Shown here: one piece after another, positions 18,687-28,017 of the stretch
Layout: every line of letters starts with the position of its first letter
Numbering within the stretch: the stretch's first letter is position 1
Origin: Leeia aquatica
GTDB lineage: Bacteria > Pseudomonadota > Gammaproteobacteria > Burkholderiales > Leeiaceae
DNA length: 64,000 bases
Assembly (NCBI RefSeq): GCF_012641365.1
Contig: NZ_JABAIM010000002.1
Span: 124,001 to 188,000, forward strand
Direction: 5' to 3'
Notes under the pieces: model-generated
Databases searched by the model: none
What the model was told of the DNA's origin: nothing
What the model saw: only the letters and a program-made list of their open reading frames with translations
Position numbers and translations under genes: made by a program

Positions 18687-19382
18687 ATGAAAACGTTGAG
18701 GGTTGCCCTTGTAGGCGACTATTCACCAGACATCACGGCCCATCAGGCCATCCCCGTGGCCTTGCAGCTGGCCGCGGAGGACAGTGGCCACGACATCCAG
18801 TCGCACTGGCTGACTACCGATGAGATTGATCATCCCGCGCTGTTCAATGATTTTCATGGTATCTGGTGCGTGCCCGGCAGCCCCTATCGCAGTGAAGCGG
18901 GTGCCTTGCTGGCCATCCGCACCGCCAGAGAACAGCACATCCCGTTTCTGGGCAGTTGTGGCGGCTTCCAGCACGCCTTGCTGGAGTACGCACGCCATGT
19001 GCTGGGCTGGGCCGAGGCGACCCATGCCGAGATCGACCCGGATTCGCCCCACGCGGTCATCAGCCGCCTCAGCTGTAGCCTGATTGATGTCAAAGCTGGC
19101 ATCATGCTGTCAGAAAACAGCCAGTTGGCCCGACTATACGGTCGCACCCGGATTGAAGAAGGCTTCCGCTGCAATTATGGGCCGAGCCCACGCCTGACCG
19201 CGCATTTGCAACAGGGCCCCCTGCGTGCCGTGGGGCACGACGATGCGGGCGAGGTACGTGCCATTGAGCTGCAGGGCCACCCCTACTTCATTGCCAGCCT
19301 GTTCCAGCCTGAACGTAGCGCATTGCAAGGCATCCTGCCCCCACCTGTTGCGGGTCTGGTTCATGCCATGCAGCAACGCTGA
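18687..19382 (+). CDS. Class I glutamine amidotransferase-like protein (CTP synthase C-terminal-related)
   Basis: A 231-residue stand-alone domain related to the glutaminase half of CTP synthase. The nucleophile is Cys91 in GSCGGFQ. In the segment HPYFIASLFQPER, which aligns with CTP synthase HPWFVACQFHPEF, the catalytic His is Gln, so glutaminase activity is doubtful; I believe related proteins share this. The ATG at 18687 has AGGAA eight bases upstream; a TTG start at 18660 has none. It is divergent from the MetR-like regulator and followed 39 bases later by an EamA transporter. Substrate and role unknown. Confidence 0.75.
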   Translation: MKTLRVALVGDYSPDITAHQAIPVALQLAAEDSGHDIQSHWLTTDEIDHPALFNDFHGIWCVPGSPYRSEAGALLAIRTAREQHIPFLGSCGGFQHALLEYARHVLGWAEATHAEIDPDSPHAVISRLSCSLIDVKAGIMLSENSQLARLYGRTRIEEGFRCNYGPSPRLTAHLQQGPLRAVGHDDAGEVRAIELQGHPYFIASLFQPERSALQGILPPPVAGLVHAMQQR

Positions 19383-19421
19383 TCTACCCCGGCGGCCTGT
19401 GCCGCCGGATCATGAAAGAAA

Positions 19422-20291
19422 ATGATGCAAACCTGGCAACTCTATTTGTCCACCATTCTGATCTGGGGCTCCACCTGGATTGCCATTACCTTCCAGCTGG
19501 GTACGGTGCCGGTCACCGTTTCGCTGGCCTGGCGCTTTGGGCTGGCCAGCCTGATGCTCTGGCTGTGGCTAGGGTGGCGCAAGTTGCCGGTCCGCTTCAC
19601 GCTGCAGCAGCATGGCTGGCTGCTCCTGCTGGGCCTGTGCCAGTATGGCATCAACTATGCACTGATCTATCTGGCCGAGATGCACATCAGCTCCGGCCTG
19701 GTGGCGGTGCTGTTTACCGCCATCATTGGCGTCAATCTGCTCGGCAGCCGCGTTTTCTTCCAGATCCCCATCACCCGTCGCTCAGCAGGTGGGGCGTTAC
19801 TGGGCATGCTTGGGGTGGCATTGGTCTTTCTGCCGGAGCTGCAAAGCCTGCGCGGCGACGCCAAAACCCTGCAGGGGATAGGACTGGGGCTTCTGGCGGC
19901 CTTGTTTGCCAGCGCGGGCAATCTGCTATCGGCGCGCAATGCCCGCGACAATATGGGCGTGATGTCGGGCAACGCTGTCAGCATGGCCTATGGCGCGGGC
20001 ACCATGCTGCTGGTCAGCCTGCTGCAGGGGCATGTGCCCAGTATCCCGTTGACCGTACCTTATGTGTCGTCCCTGCTCTATCTGGCCTTTTTTGGCTCAG
20101 TGCTGGCTTTTGGCGCTTACTTGACGCTGATTGCGCGCATTGGTCCTGCCAAAGCCTCTTACGCCGGGGTGTTGATCCCGCTGGTGGCGCTGCTGCTGTC
20201 CACCTTTTTTGAAGACTATCAGTGGCATCTGTCTGCCTTTTTCGGCATGGCCCTGTGCCTGTCTGGCAACGTACTGATGCTGCGCAAATAA
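19422..20291 (+). CDS. EamA/DMT-family transporter
   Basis: A 289-residue inner-membrane protein with ten predicted hydrophobic helices arranged as two EamA repeats. Examples are STILIWGSTWIAITF at the start and GVLIPLVALLLSTFFEDYQW in the ninth helix region. The second repeat keeps the family motif with an acidic E-D after LLSTFF. Such proteins export amino acids, nucleosides or other metabolites; the substrate cannot be read. It lies in a same-strand run with the amidotransferase-like gene upstream and the ABM-domain gene ten bases downstream, probably one operon. Confidence 0.85.
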   Translation: MMQTWQLYLSTILIWGSTWIAITFQLGTVPVTVSLAWRFGLASLMLWLWLGWRKLPVRFTLQQHGWLLLLGLCQYGINYALIYLAEMHISSGLVAVLFTAIIGVNLLGSRVFFQIPITRRSAGGALLGMLGVALVFLPELQSLRGDAKTLQGIGLGLLAALFASAGNLLSARNARDNMGVMSGNAVSMAYGAGTMLLVSLLQGHVPSIPLTVPYVSSLLYLAFFGSVLAFGAYLTLIARIGPAKASYAGVLIPLVALLLSTFFEDYQWHLSAFFGMALCLSGNVLMLRK

Positions 20292-20301
20292 AGGAAAGTC
20301 C

Positions 20302-20667
20302 ATGCCACACGATCCCGTCGCCCGCCTGCCTGAGCCCCCTTACTACGCGGTCATTTTCAGTTCCGTACGTCACGAGGGTGACGAAGGTTATGCCGCAATG
20401 GCCAGCCGCATGGTGGCGCTGGCCGCGCAGCAACCGGGTTATCTGGGGGTAGAGTCCGTGCGGGGCGATGACCGTTTTGGCATCACGGTGTCCTATTGGC
20501 AGGATGAAGCCAGCATCCAGGCCTGGCGAGAGCAGGCTGAGCATGTCATCGCCCGTGAGCTGGGCAAACAGAAATGGTACGAAGTAATGGCCACCCGGGT
20601 GTGCAAGGTGGAACGGGCCTATGGCTTCGCCCGCCAAGCCGATGGGGTGCTGGCGCCCCTTCGCTGA
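20302..20667 (+). CDS. Antibiotic biosynthesis monooxygenase (ABM) domain protein
   Basis: A 121-residue cytosolic protein of the ABM/dimeric alpha-beta barrel family. Features are the AVIFSS strand, QQPGYLGVESVRGDDRFGITVSYW, and QAWREQAEHVIARELGKQKWYE. These match the small YqjZ-like subgroup. Members include quinol monooxygenases and haem-degrading enzymes, but most are uncharacterised. AAAGGAAAG is eight bases before the ATG. It ends four bases before the convergent hemH stop. Confidence 0.8.
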   Translation: MPHDPVARLPEPPYYAVIFSSVRHEGDEGYAAMASRMVALAAQQPGYLGVESVRGDDRFGITVSYWQDEASIQAWREQAEHVIARELGKQKWYEVMATRVCKVERAYGFARQADGVLAPLR

Positions 20668-20671
20668 ACGC

Positions 20672-21766
20672 TCAGGCCTCGGCGCCTGCTGCCTTGGCCT
20701 GTAGCCGCCGCTGCTCCAGCACGGCGGGATCGGGTTTGGCCAGATCCCAACCTTGCATGTGGCGCTCAGCCAGACCGGCCAGCGCCGCAATAAAAGGCGC
20801 GTCCTCATTCAGGCACGGGATGTAGCGGAATTCGCCGCCCCCCGCTGACAGGAAAGTGGCCTTGCCTTCCATGGCAATTTCTTCCAGGGTTTCCAGGCAG
20901 TCCGCCACAAAGCCAGGGCAGATCACATCCAGCTTGCCGACCTTGGCCTTGCCCAGCTTCTTCAGGCTATCGACCACGTAGGGCTTTAGCCACTCTGCCT
21001 TGCCAAAGCGGGACTGGAAAGCCACCGTCACCTGCTCGGTGGGCAAACCCAGCGCTTCACGCAACAACCGCCCGGTCTTGAGGCATTCGCAATGGTAGGG
21101 ATCGCCCTTGTCCAGCGTGAAACGCGGCACACCATGGAAACTCAGCAGCAGGTGGTCACCCCGCCCATTCAACGCCCAATGCCGCCGTATCTTGTCTGCC
21201 AGCGCCTCGATATAGGCAGGTTCATCATGAAAATGCTTGATCACCCGCAGCTCAGGCGGGTTGCGCATGCCTTGCAAGGCACGGAACACTTCGTCCATGG
21301 CAGACCCCACACTGCTCGCCGCGTATTGCGGGTACATGGGCAGCAGCAGGATGCGGTCACAGCCCTTGGCCTTCATCTCGGCCAGGACATCGGCCACCGC
21401 CGGCTTGCCATAGCGCATGGCCCAGCCCACCATCACATGATCTCCCAGTCGGTCACCCAGCAGGCCTTTCAGCAACTTGGCCTGCTTCTCGGTGTGCAGC
21501 TTCAGGGGTGAGCCTTCCGGGGTCCAGATGGTGGCGTACTTCTCCGCCGATTTGCGTGGGCGGAATGGCAGAATGAAGGCGTTGAGGATCAACCACCAGA
21601 CCGGGCGTGGAATCTCGATGACCCGTCGATCCGACAGGAATTGCCGCAAATAGGGACGCAGCGCCTTGGGCGTGGGGGCCTCCGGCGTGCCCAGGTTAAC
21701 CAGCAACACCCCGACACGGGCAACGTTCTGGTGCTGAAAGGCAGGTTCGGCGATCGGGTAGGACAT
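20672..21766 (-). CDS. hemH: Ferrochelatase HemH
   Basis: Inserts ferrous iron into protoporphyrin IX, the last step of haem synthesis, at the inner face of the membrane. The 364 residues match the family. Visible: [14 protein letters not shown] at the N-terminus; the catalytic His in [23 protein letters not shown]; the porphyrin loop [13 protein letters not shown]; and the conserved Glu in [14 protein letters not shown]. Start taken as the ATG at 21766; a GTG two codons earlier is possible. It ends convergently against the ABM gene. hrcA lies upstream on the same strand, 44 bases away, the common betaproteobacterial neighbour. Confidence 0.95.
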   Translation of the reverse strand: MSYPIAEPAFQHQNVARVGVLLVNLGTPEAPTPKALRPYLRQFLSDRRVIEIPRPVWWLILNAFILPFRPRKSAEKYATIWTPEGSPLKLHTEKQAKLLKGLLGDRLGDHVMVGWAMRYGKPAVADVLAEMKAKGCDRILLLPMYPQYAASSVGSAMDEVFRALQGMRNPPELRVIKHFHDEPAYIEALADKIRRHWALNGRGDHLLLSFHGVPRFTLDKGDPYHCECLKTGRLLREALGLPTEQVTVAFQSRFGKAEWLKPYVVDSLKKLGKAKVGKLDVICPGFVADCLETLEEIAMEGKATFLSAGGGEFRYIPCLNEDAPFIAALAGLAERHMQGWDLAKPDPAVLEQRRLQAKAAGAEA

Positions 21767-21810
21767 GGTCACTTTCAGTAAGGGGACAACTCAGGCTGTC
21801 GCAAGCGCAC

Positions 21811-22830
21811 TCAGCCTGACAGGGCATTGGATAACAGCTTGGCGGTGACATCCACGATCGGGATCACCCGCTCATAAGCCATACGGGTCGGCCCGATCAC
21901 GCCGAGGGTGCCGACCACTTCACCATCAATCTCATAGGGTGACGCCACCACCGAGCAATCGTCCAGTGGCAACAGGCCGGACTCACCGCCGATGAAAATC
22001 TGCACGCCTTGCGCGCGCTGGCTGACATCCAGCAATTGCAGCAAGACGGTTTTTTGCTCAAACACCTGGAATAACCGGCGCATCTGCTCCAGATTGCCGC
22101 CCAAGTCGGAACTGGACAGCAGATTACCTTCTCCAGACAGCACCACCTCTTCCTCTTCCTCCGCCAGCGCAGCCTCGCCAACTGCCAATGCCGTACTCAT
22201 CAATGCGGTCATATCACTTTGCAACTGCTGCAGCTCCTGCTGCAAGCGGGCACGCATCACCAGAAAGGTACAGCCAGCATAGTGCTGATTAAGGAAATTG
22301 GCGGCCTCGGTCAATTCAGCCGCCGAGTAGTCGCGGTCGGTTTGCAGAAAGCGATTCTGTACGCTGCCATCGGTGGCGACGAGGATCAGCAGCACCCGCT
22401 GCGGGCTCATTCGCAGGAATTCAATATGGCGAATCGCCAGATTCTTGCGCTTGGGGGTCACCACCACACCCGCAAAGCGGGTCAATTCCGACAGCAACTG
22501 CGAGGTGGTATTCATCAGGCGCTGCGGGCTATCCGGGTGCAGTTGCGATGCCAGTTGCTGGCGCAATACCTCGCCGGACTCCGAGCTGACCGTCATCAGG
22601 GTGTCCACAAAATAGCGGTAGCCCAAGGTCGTGGGTATCCTGCCTGCCGAGGTATGCGGGCTGGCAATGAAGCCCAGCTCCTCCAGCTGTGCCATGACAT
22701 TGCGCACTGACGCCGGGCTGAGATCCAGCCCGGACAGCTGCAGCAAGGTGCGGGAGCCCACCGGCTGACCGTCAGCGATATAACGTTCAACCAGGGTCTT
22801 CAGCAGCAATTGGGCACGAGGATTCAGCAT
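21811..22830 (-). CDS. hrcA: Heat-inducible transcription repressor HrcA
   Basis: Represses chaperone operons by binding CIRCE elements, with GroEL as co-regulator. The 339 residues match the family. The winged-helix N-terminus (RAQLLLKTLVERYIADGQPVGSRTL, then LSPASVRNVMAQLEELG) and the SPHTSAGRIPTTLGYRYFVD signature are clear. The C-terminal segment DVSQRAQGVQIFIGGESG is also typical. No CIRCE sequence (TTAGCACTC-N9-GAGTGCTAA) was found in the window, including before htpG, hence its targets (groES-groEL, dnaK) lie elsewhere. Divergent from nadK, about 100 bases apart. Confidence 0.95.
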   Translation of the reverse strand: MLNPRAQLLLKTLVERYIADGQPVGSRTLLQLSGLDLSPASVRNVMAQLEELGFIASPHTSAGRIPTTLGYRYFVDTLMTVSSESGEVLRQQLASQLHPDSPQRLMNTTSQLLSELTRFAGVVVTPKRKNLAIRHIEFLRMSPQRVLLILVATDGSVQNRFLQTDRDYSAAELTEAANFLNQHYAGCTFLVMRARLQQELQQLQSDMTALMSTALAVGEAALAEEEEEVVLSGEGNLLSSSDLGGNLEQMRRLFQVFEQKTVLLQLLDVSQRAQGVQIFIGGESGLLPLDDCSVVASPYEIDGEVVGTLGVIGPTRMAYERVIPIVDVTAKLLSNALSG

Positions 22831-22928
22831 GCTTTCTATTTACCACAAACTTCGGGCCGTGGTCACCCCCGCCCGGGCGACCATGACAAGCGCTGGTCGC
22901 CCTCCCCGGCTTGTGCTTTAATGCCGGC

Positions 22929-23804
22929 ATGAACAAACTGTTCCCGCGCATTGCCATCATTGGACGCCGCCGCACACCGGATGTTCTGGTGTCGGTCCTG
23001 CAATTGGCCGAATTCCTGCGCGAGCAAGGTCTGGCCGTCTATCTGGATGGTGAAGCCGTCCCCACCGGCCACGCGCACGACTTTCCACTGCTAAAGCGGG
23101 ATGCCATTGGCAGCCAGGTAGACCTGGCGATTGTGATTGGTGGCGATGGCACTCTGCTAGGTATCGCCCGTCTGCTGGCCGGATACGAAGTACCCATCAT
23201 CGGGGTCAACCAGGGCCGGCTCGGCTTTATGACCGATGTTCCGCTGGACCGCATGCTCTCTGTGATTCAGGGCATGCTGGAAGGCCGCTTTGTACCCGAA
23301 GAGCGCATGCTGCTGGAAACCACCGTGATGCGTGATGGTGCCGTCATCGCCAGCGGCAGCGCTTTCAACGATGTGGTGTTCAGCCGTGGCGCACTTGGGG
23401 CCATGATCGAGTTTGAGATCTTCATCGACAACCAGTTTGTCTACAGCCAGCGCTCCGATGGCCTGATTGTGTCGACACCGACCGGGTCCACCGCCTATGC
23501 GCTGGCCGCTGGCGGCCCCATACTGCACCCTTCTGTACCTGCGCTGGCACTGGTGCCGATTTGCCCGCAATCCATGAGTAACCGACCGATCGCCGTGAGC
23601 GACCGGGCCGAGATTGAGTTTGTGCTGCTGCGGGGCTTTGAGAGCCGGGTCCATTTCGATGGGCAGTTCCATGTCGACCTGCAGGAAACCGACCGGGTCT
23701 TGATCCGCCGATCAGAACGCGCCCTGACCCTGCTACACCCGCTGGGCTACAACTACTACGATGTCTTGCGCCAGAAGCTGCACTGGGGCGAACAACTGCT
23801 CTGA
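22929..23804 (+). CDS. nadK: NAD kinase
   Basis: Phosphorylates NAD to NADP using ATP or polyphosphate. The 291 residues match the family. The catalytic GGDGTLLGIAR motif (about residue 71), NQGRLGFMTD, and the NAD-binding TPTGSTAYALAAGGPILHP are intact. The ATG at 22929 agrees with the conserved N-terminus (FPRIAIIGR). It precedes recN by ten bases and the two are almost certainly cotranscribed, as in other betaproteobacteria. Confidence 0.96.
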   Translation: MNKLFPRIAIIGRRRTPDVLVSVLQLAEFLREQGLAVYLDGEAVPTGHAHDFPLLKRDAIGSQVDLAIVIGGDGTLLGIARLLAGYEVPIIGVNQGRLGFMTDVPLDRMLSVIQGMLEGRFVPEERMLLETTVMRDGAVIASGSAFNDVVFSRGALGAMIEFEIFIDNQFVYSQRSDGLIVSTPTGSTAYALAAGGPILHPSVPALALVPICPQSMSNRPIAVSDRAEIEFVLLRGFESRVHFDGQFHVDLQETDRVLIRRSERALTLLHPLGYNYYDVLRQKLHWGEQLL

Positions 23805-23814
23805 GCCTGTATTC

Positions 23815-25473
23815 ATGCTGACCCTGCTGACCATCCGTGACTTTGTGATTGTCGACCAGCTGGAGCTGACCTTCTCCAGCGGTTTTACCGTGCTCACCGG
23901 GGAAACGGGGGCCGGCAAATCGCTGCTGATTGATGCGCTGGGGTTGTTGCTGGGCGGCCGCGCGGACAGTACGCTGGTACGGCGGGGTTGTGACAAGGCT
24001 GACCTGAGCGCCGAGTTTGACCTCAGCCAGCTGCCGGAAGTCCAGACTTGGCTGGCATCTCAGGAATTGGCAAACGAGCCCGGAGAGCCGTTGTTGCTGC
24101 GTCGCACGCTGGACAGACAAGGTAAAAGTCGCGCGTTTATCAACGGTATCAGTGCCACCGTGCAGCAACTGCGCGAGCTGGGCGAGCAACTGATCGACAT
24201 TCATGGTCAGCACGCCCATCAATCGCTGCTACGGGCCGATACCCAACGTAGCCTGCTGGACGCCTATGCTGGTGCTGAGGCTCAGGTGCAAGTCGTACGT
24301 ACAAGTTGGCAGCAGTGGCAGCAGGCCTTGCAAACCCTGCAGGATGCCGACCGGCAGCACGCAGAGCGGGAACAAACCCTGGCCCGGCTGGACTGGCAGA
24401 TCCAGGAATTAAGCCCGGTGGCCTTGCCCCCGGACGCCTTGCAGCAATTACTGCAAGATCATGCCCGGCTCAGCCATGCCGCCAGCCTGCTGGAGGGCGC
24501 ACAAAATGGCGTGTCCCTGCTGATGGAGAGTGAGCAGGCCATGTTGCCGCCGCTGCACCATCTGGCTGAGCACATCCGAGAGCTGGCAAAGATTGACCCC
24601 GCCCTGATGGAAGCGGCTGACCTGCTGGACAGTGCCACCATCCAGTTGCAGGAAGCCGCTTACAGCCTGCGCCATTATGGCAACCGTACCGATCTGGACC
24701 CCGCCGAACTGGCGGCACTGGATCAGCAGCTGGCCAATCTGTATGCCACCGCACGCAAACTGAAGCTGGAGCCTGCCGAATTGCATGCCGCCTTGCACAG
24801 CGCGCAGCAGCAACGTCTGAAACTGCTCAGCCTGTCGGACCAGGACGGGTTGCGGCAGCGCGTACAGGAGGCCGAGCGGGACTACCAGCAGCACGCTGCA
24901 CAATTGCGCCGCATGCGGGAGCAAGCGGCTGAGCAACTGGGACTCGCCGTCAGCGATACGCTGGCGCAATTGGCCATGGCCAGCAGTCGCTTCAGTGTTG
25001 CGCTACAAACGCTGACCACACCTGGCGCATCTGGCACGGAGAGCATCGAATACCGCATCAGCCATCACGATGCGCCCGCACAGTCGCTGGCGCGCATTGC
25101 ATCGGGGGGCGAGCTCTCCCGCGTCAGCCTTGCCATTCAGGTGGCGATGACCACGGTCGCGGCCGTGCCGACCCTGATTTTCGACGAGGTTGATGTCGGC
25201 ATTGGCGGGCGGGTTGCCGATATTGTGGGCCGTTTGCTGCGTCAGCTGGGCGAACGTCATCAGGTGTTGTCGATTACTCACCTGCCGCAGGTGGCCGCGT
25301 GCGGGCATCAGCACTGGCAGGTCAGCAAAGGGCTGGAATCCGGCGTGCTACGCAGCCGAATTACGGTGCTGGACGGGCAGACACGCACGGAAGAAATCGC
25401 CCGCATGCTGGGTGGTGCCCAGATTACGGATACCACACGCCAGCACGCTCAGGAATTGCTGGCCCAGCCTTGA
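23815..25473 (+). CDS. recN: DNA repair protein RecN
   Basis: SMC-like ATPase acting in double-strand break repair. 552 residues, the usual length. Walker A GETGAGKS at about residue 30, a long coiled-coil middle rich in Gln/Ala/Leu (about 150-390), ABC signature ASGGELSR, and Walker B TLIFDEVDVGIGG. The ATG at 23815 begins MLTLLTIRDFVIV, the expected N-terminus; earlier in-frame codons overlap nadK. No LexA box was recognised in the ten-base gap or inside the 3' end of nadK, so SOS control is not shown here. Confidence 0.96.
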   Translation: MLTLLTIRDFVIVDQLELTFSSGFTVLTGETGAGKSLLIDALGLLLGGRADSTLVRRGCDKADLSAEFDLSQLPEVQTWLASQELANEPGEPLLLRRTLDRQGKSRAFINGISATVQQLRELGEQLIDIHGQHAHQSLLRADTQRSLLDAYAGAEAQVQVVRTSWQQWQQALQTLQDADRQHAEREQTLARLDWQIQELSPVALPPDALQQLLQDHARLSHAASLLEGAQNGVSLLMESEQAMLPPLHHLAEHIRELAKIDPALMEAADLLDSATIQLQEAAYSLRHYGNRTDLDPAELAALDQQLANLYATARKLKLEPAELHAALHSAQQQRLKLLSLSDQDGLRQRVQEAERDYQQHAAQLRRMREQAAEQLGLAVSDTLAQLAMASSRFSVALQTLTTPGASGTESIEYRISHHDAPAQSLARIASGGELSRVSLAIQVAMTTVAAVPTLIFDEVDVGIGGRVADIVGRLLRQLGERHQVLSITHLPQVAACGHQHWQVSKGLESGVLRSRITVLDGQTRTEEIARMLGGAQITDTTRQHAQELLAQP

Positions 25474-25525
25474 AGAAGGATGTGGCTACCTTTGCTCAGG
25501 GATAGGTGCCATGCAGCCACAGGGG

Positions 25526-26326
25526 TTAATCCAGGTACGCAGGTAACAGGCTACGGGTTTTGGCATCCCGGATTCCAGACAGCCGCTGCCAGAAACGCTC
25601 CATCAGCTCCGGCTTGCGAGCTGCAAACGCTTTGCTGAACACCGTGAAGTAAGACTTTCCACTCAGGAGCACCGGCAATTTTTCCGCTGAGGGAAAACGG
25701 CGCTCTGACAGCAGATAATCCCCCATCACTTCCTGTGCGGCAACCAGCTGCACCCGTCCAAGCGCCAATTTGCCAAAGTTTTGCGTGGTTTCCTTGGCCT
25801 CATCCACCGTAGCGCCCAATTGCTTCAACATATCCACCACCGAGTAGCCGGTATTGGCTCCTACCGCTCCGGTCAGATTGAGAAACTGCTTGCCGTCCCA
25901 CTGCACCGGGCTGCCTTTCTGACGATACAAGGCATAAGAGAGGTAGCCGATGCGCCGACTGTCATCCAGCTGACCCGCTTTGTTCAGCGGGTATGCATAG
26001 TCTCGGGCGCGCTCATCGCTATAGGACAGCATGAGGATGGCGTCTATCCGCCCCTCTTTCAGGTCCAGCAACAAACGCTTGCTGGGCAGGCGTTGCCAGC
26101 TGAGGGTCACCCCGATATCCGCCGCAACCGTATTGGCCAGCTCTACCGCAATGCCGGGCGGGGACGACAAGGCTGAGCCCGACCCTACCATGTACGGGCT
26201 GTTATCGACATCATTGATGGCAATGCGGATCTCTTCTGCATGGATGTGCAAGCTGCTGAACAGCAGCACAAGCAGCAGATAACCCCTGCGGGCCTTTGTC
26301 TTGACTTGTCGGTTGAGCTTGACCAT
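25526..26326 (-). CDS. Periplasmic solute-binding protein (SBP_bac_3 type), orphan
   Basis: A 266-residue exported protein. A basic N-terminus and hydrophobic stretch (YLLLVLLFSSLHIHA) form a signal peptide with likely cleavage before EEIRIAI. The mature part shows the family-3 order: PGIAVELANTVAADIGVTL, then LKEGRIDAILMLSYSDERARDYAYPL, then GANTGYSV. No ABC permease or ATPase lies nearby, and the protein lacks fused signalling domains. It may supply a distant transporter or act as a sensor partner. Ligand unknown. Convergent with recN. Confidence 0.75.
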   Translation of the reverse strand: MVKLNRQVKTKARRGYLLLVLLFSSLHIHAEEIRIAINDVDNSPYMVGSGSALSSPPGIAVELANTVAADIGVTLSWQRLPSKRLLLDLKEGRIDAILMLSYSDERARDYAYPLNKAGQLDDSRRIGYLSYALYRQKGSPVQWDGKQFLNLTGAVGANTGYSVVDMLKQLGATVDEAKETTQNFGKLALGRVQLVAAQEVMGDYLLSERRFPSAEKLPVLLSGKSYFTVFSKAFAARKPELMERFWQRLSGIRDAKTRSLLPAYLD

Positions 26327-26363
26327 AGTTTACTGTAGTACACCTTGGACACGTTGCCAGCCC

Positions 26364-27044
26364 ATGCCCATTACAGCTGCTGCCGATCTGCAAAGCGGTC
26401 CCGAGGCGCTCCCCGCCTACCTGAAGCTGCTGCGCCAGCGCGGGGCCAGTACAGCCAGCATCAACCAGCGCAAGCACTTCCTGCGTTATCTGCTGCTGGC
26501 ACTGGATCAGGTTCGCGATGACAGTGTGGCCTACCGTCATGCGGTGGATCAGGTACTGGCCAAGATGGCCAGCGATGAATCCCGGCCTTTTCTGGTGTCT
26601 GTCGCCCGTGAATTTTTCCCGTTCTGGATGGGGGATCTGGAAACGGTGATGGCGCTGGCCGCCGGTGATGGCTTTGCCTTGCAACCAATCCTGCTGCAGT
26701 CCAGCGGCAGTTTGATCCAGTTGTTTGAAGCCATGGACAGTGATGGCTGGGAGGAGCGGGAGATTCCCAGCTTGACCCAATATCTGGCTGACACCACGCC
26801 GCCGGGTGATGAAGAGCACGTTCTGGATCTGCGGGACCGTTTTCTGCGTGCACTGCACTTCATTCTGCAGCACCAGCCCGTGAATCCGGCCACCTACCGG
26901 GCCGGGGTCAATGCCATGCTGCTGCTGATGCCCCGCGCCCAGACCCAGCGCTCCTTCCTGAACCTGATCCGGGAATACTTCCCGTACTGGATGGATAATA
27001 CACCGGGTGGAGACACCCCGGACCCATCAGCCCCCCCGGCTTGA
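26364..27044 (+). CDS. Uncharacterised protein with internal duplication
   Basis: A 226-residue soluble protein that I do not recognise. It has no signal peptide or membrane segment and is predicted largely helical. Residues 33-90 and 154-211 are homologous to each other with a single one-residue gap. They share R-x2-FLR-x-L, YR-x2-V, a Met at the same position, and the ending RE-[FY]-FP-[FY]-WM. The linker (about 91-153) is not repeated, and the C-terminus is Pro/Asp-rich. The ATG at 26364 is chosen over upstream in-frame codons because the latter lie in the divergent promoter region. Its end overlaps the convergent hydrolase by 18 bases. Confidence 0.65.
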   Translation: MPITAAADLQSGPEALPAYLKLLRQRGASTASINQRKHFLRYLLLALDQVRDDSVAYRHAVDQVLAKMASDESRPFLVSVAREFFPFWMGDLETVMALAAGDGFALQPILLQSSGSLIQLFEAMDSDGWEEREIPSLTQYLADTTPPGDEEHVLDLRDRFLRALHFILQHQPVNPATYRAGVNAMLLLMPRAQTQRSFLNLIREYFPYWMDNTPGGDTPDPSAPPA

Positions 27045-27944
27045 CTCCAGGAAATGCTGCAAGGCCAAGGCCACGTGCTGCGGCTGCTCCCAGTGCAGCA
27101 TATGCCCTGCATCCTGGATCTCCACACACTGCAGCTGCGGCACATGACGGCAACGCCAGGCAAACGCGGTGTCATCCTCTTTCAGGAAATCAAACACCCA
27201 GCGATCACTGCCATACAGCCACAGCACCGGCGCTTGCGTATTGCGCCAGCAGGCTTCGGCCTCCGCCAGCCGGTATAGCACCGGGTTGACCAGTCGATGG
27301 GCTGGGTCAGCCAGCAAGGCGTATGCTCCGCCAGCCGTGGGCTCACCCAGCTCTGCAGCCAGATAGGCCGCTTGATCTGCCATCAAACGAGGATGCTGCT
27401 TTTGCAGCTTCTTGACCAGTGCGTCCTGGTCCACCATCGGATGATGTACCGGTGGCGCACGCAAACCGTCCAGCCATTGCTGCAGCCGTTTCGGGGCCTG
27501 GGTAGGGTCGCTGTCCGGCAGGCCAAACCCCTCCAGCGAAATCAGCTGGCTCACCCGCTCAGGTCGAACCCCAGCATACAGCCCGGCCACCATGCCGCCC
27601 ATGCTGTGCCCCAGCAACACCACCGGCTGGCTCGGGCTATAGGCGGCCAGTAGCGCATCCAGATCAGCCAGGTAATCGGGGAAGAAATAGCTGCGCGGAC
27701 TACGCCCGCTGCGGCCAAAGCCGCGCCAGTCCAGCGCCAGCCAGCTGTAACGCTGGAACAGATCGTCCGGCAGGGCATCGACCAGGAACTGGAAGGTCGC
27801 GGCCGCATCCATCCAGCCATGCAGCATCACCACCAAGGGTTTGTCGGCGTCACCCCAGCGGCGCAAGGTCAGCGGCAGCCCTGCCCCGTCAAACGTTGAA
27901 AGCTGTGGCACACGCCGTAGAGAATAAGTTTCCATGATTGGCAT
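27027..27944 (-). CDS. Alpha/beta-fold hydrolase
   Basis: A cytoplasmic hydrolase of about 305 residues. LHGWMDAA supplies the oxyanion hole, GHSMGGM the nucleophile, WLYGSDRWVFD the probable acid region, and DAGHMLHWEQP the histidine. It resembles esterase or MhpC/YbfF-type enzymes; substrate unknown. The open frame runs to 28103 into dnaE, but starts at 27944 (MPIMETYS) or 27935 (METYS) are realistic. Neither has a clear ribosome binding site. Divergent from dnaE. Confidence 0.8.
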   Translation of the reverse strand: MPIMETYSLRRVPQLSTFDGAGLPLTLRRWGDADKPLVVMLHGWMDAAATFQFLVDALPDDLFQRYSWLALDWRGFGRSGRSPRSYFFPDYLADLDALLAAYSPSQPVVLLGHSMGGMVAGLYAGVRPERVSQLISLEGFGLPDSDPTQAPKRLQQWLDGLRAPPVHHPMVDQDALVKKLQKQHPRLMADQAAYLAAELGEPTAGGAYALLADPAHRLVNPVLYRLAEAEACWRNTQAPVLWLYGSDRWVFDFLKEDDTAFAWRCRHVPQLQCVEIQDAGHMLHWEQPQHVALALQHFLESSRGG

Positions 27945-28017
27945 GGTAAGCAGGATGTTGCTGCGCAGCAAGCGGCATGGCTGCCGGGCCGGGGTGGTTT
28001 CGGGGTAAAATGCGGTG

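Noticed and set aside
22831-22928. CIRCE element in the hrcA-nadK gap
   Set aside because: No sequence close to TTAGCACTC with its inverted partner was found.
25480-25525. Hairpin between recN and the binding protein (TGTGGCT ... AGCCACA)
   Set aside because: Seven-base arms with a loop of about 27 bases and no T-run; too weak to call a terminator.
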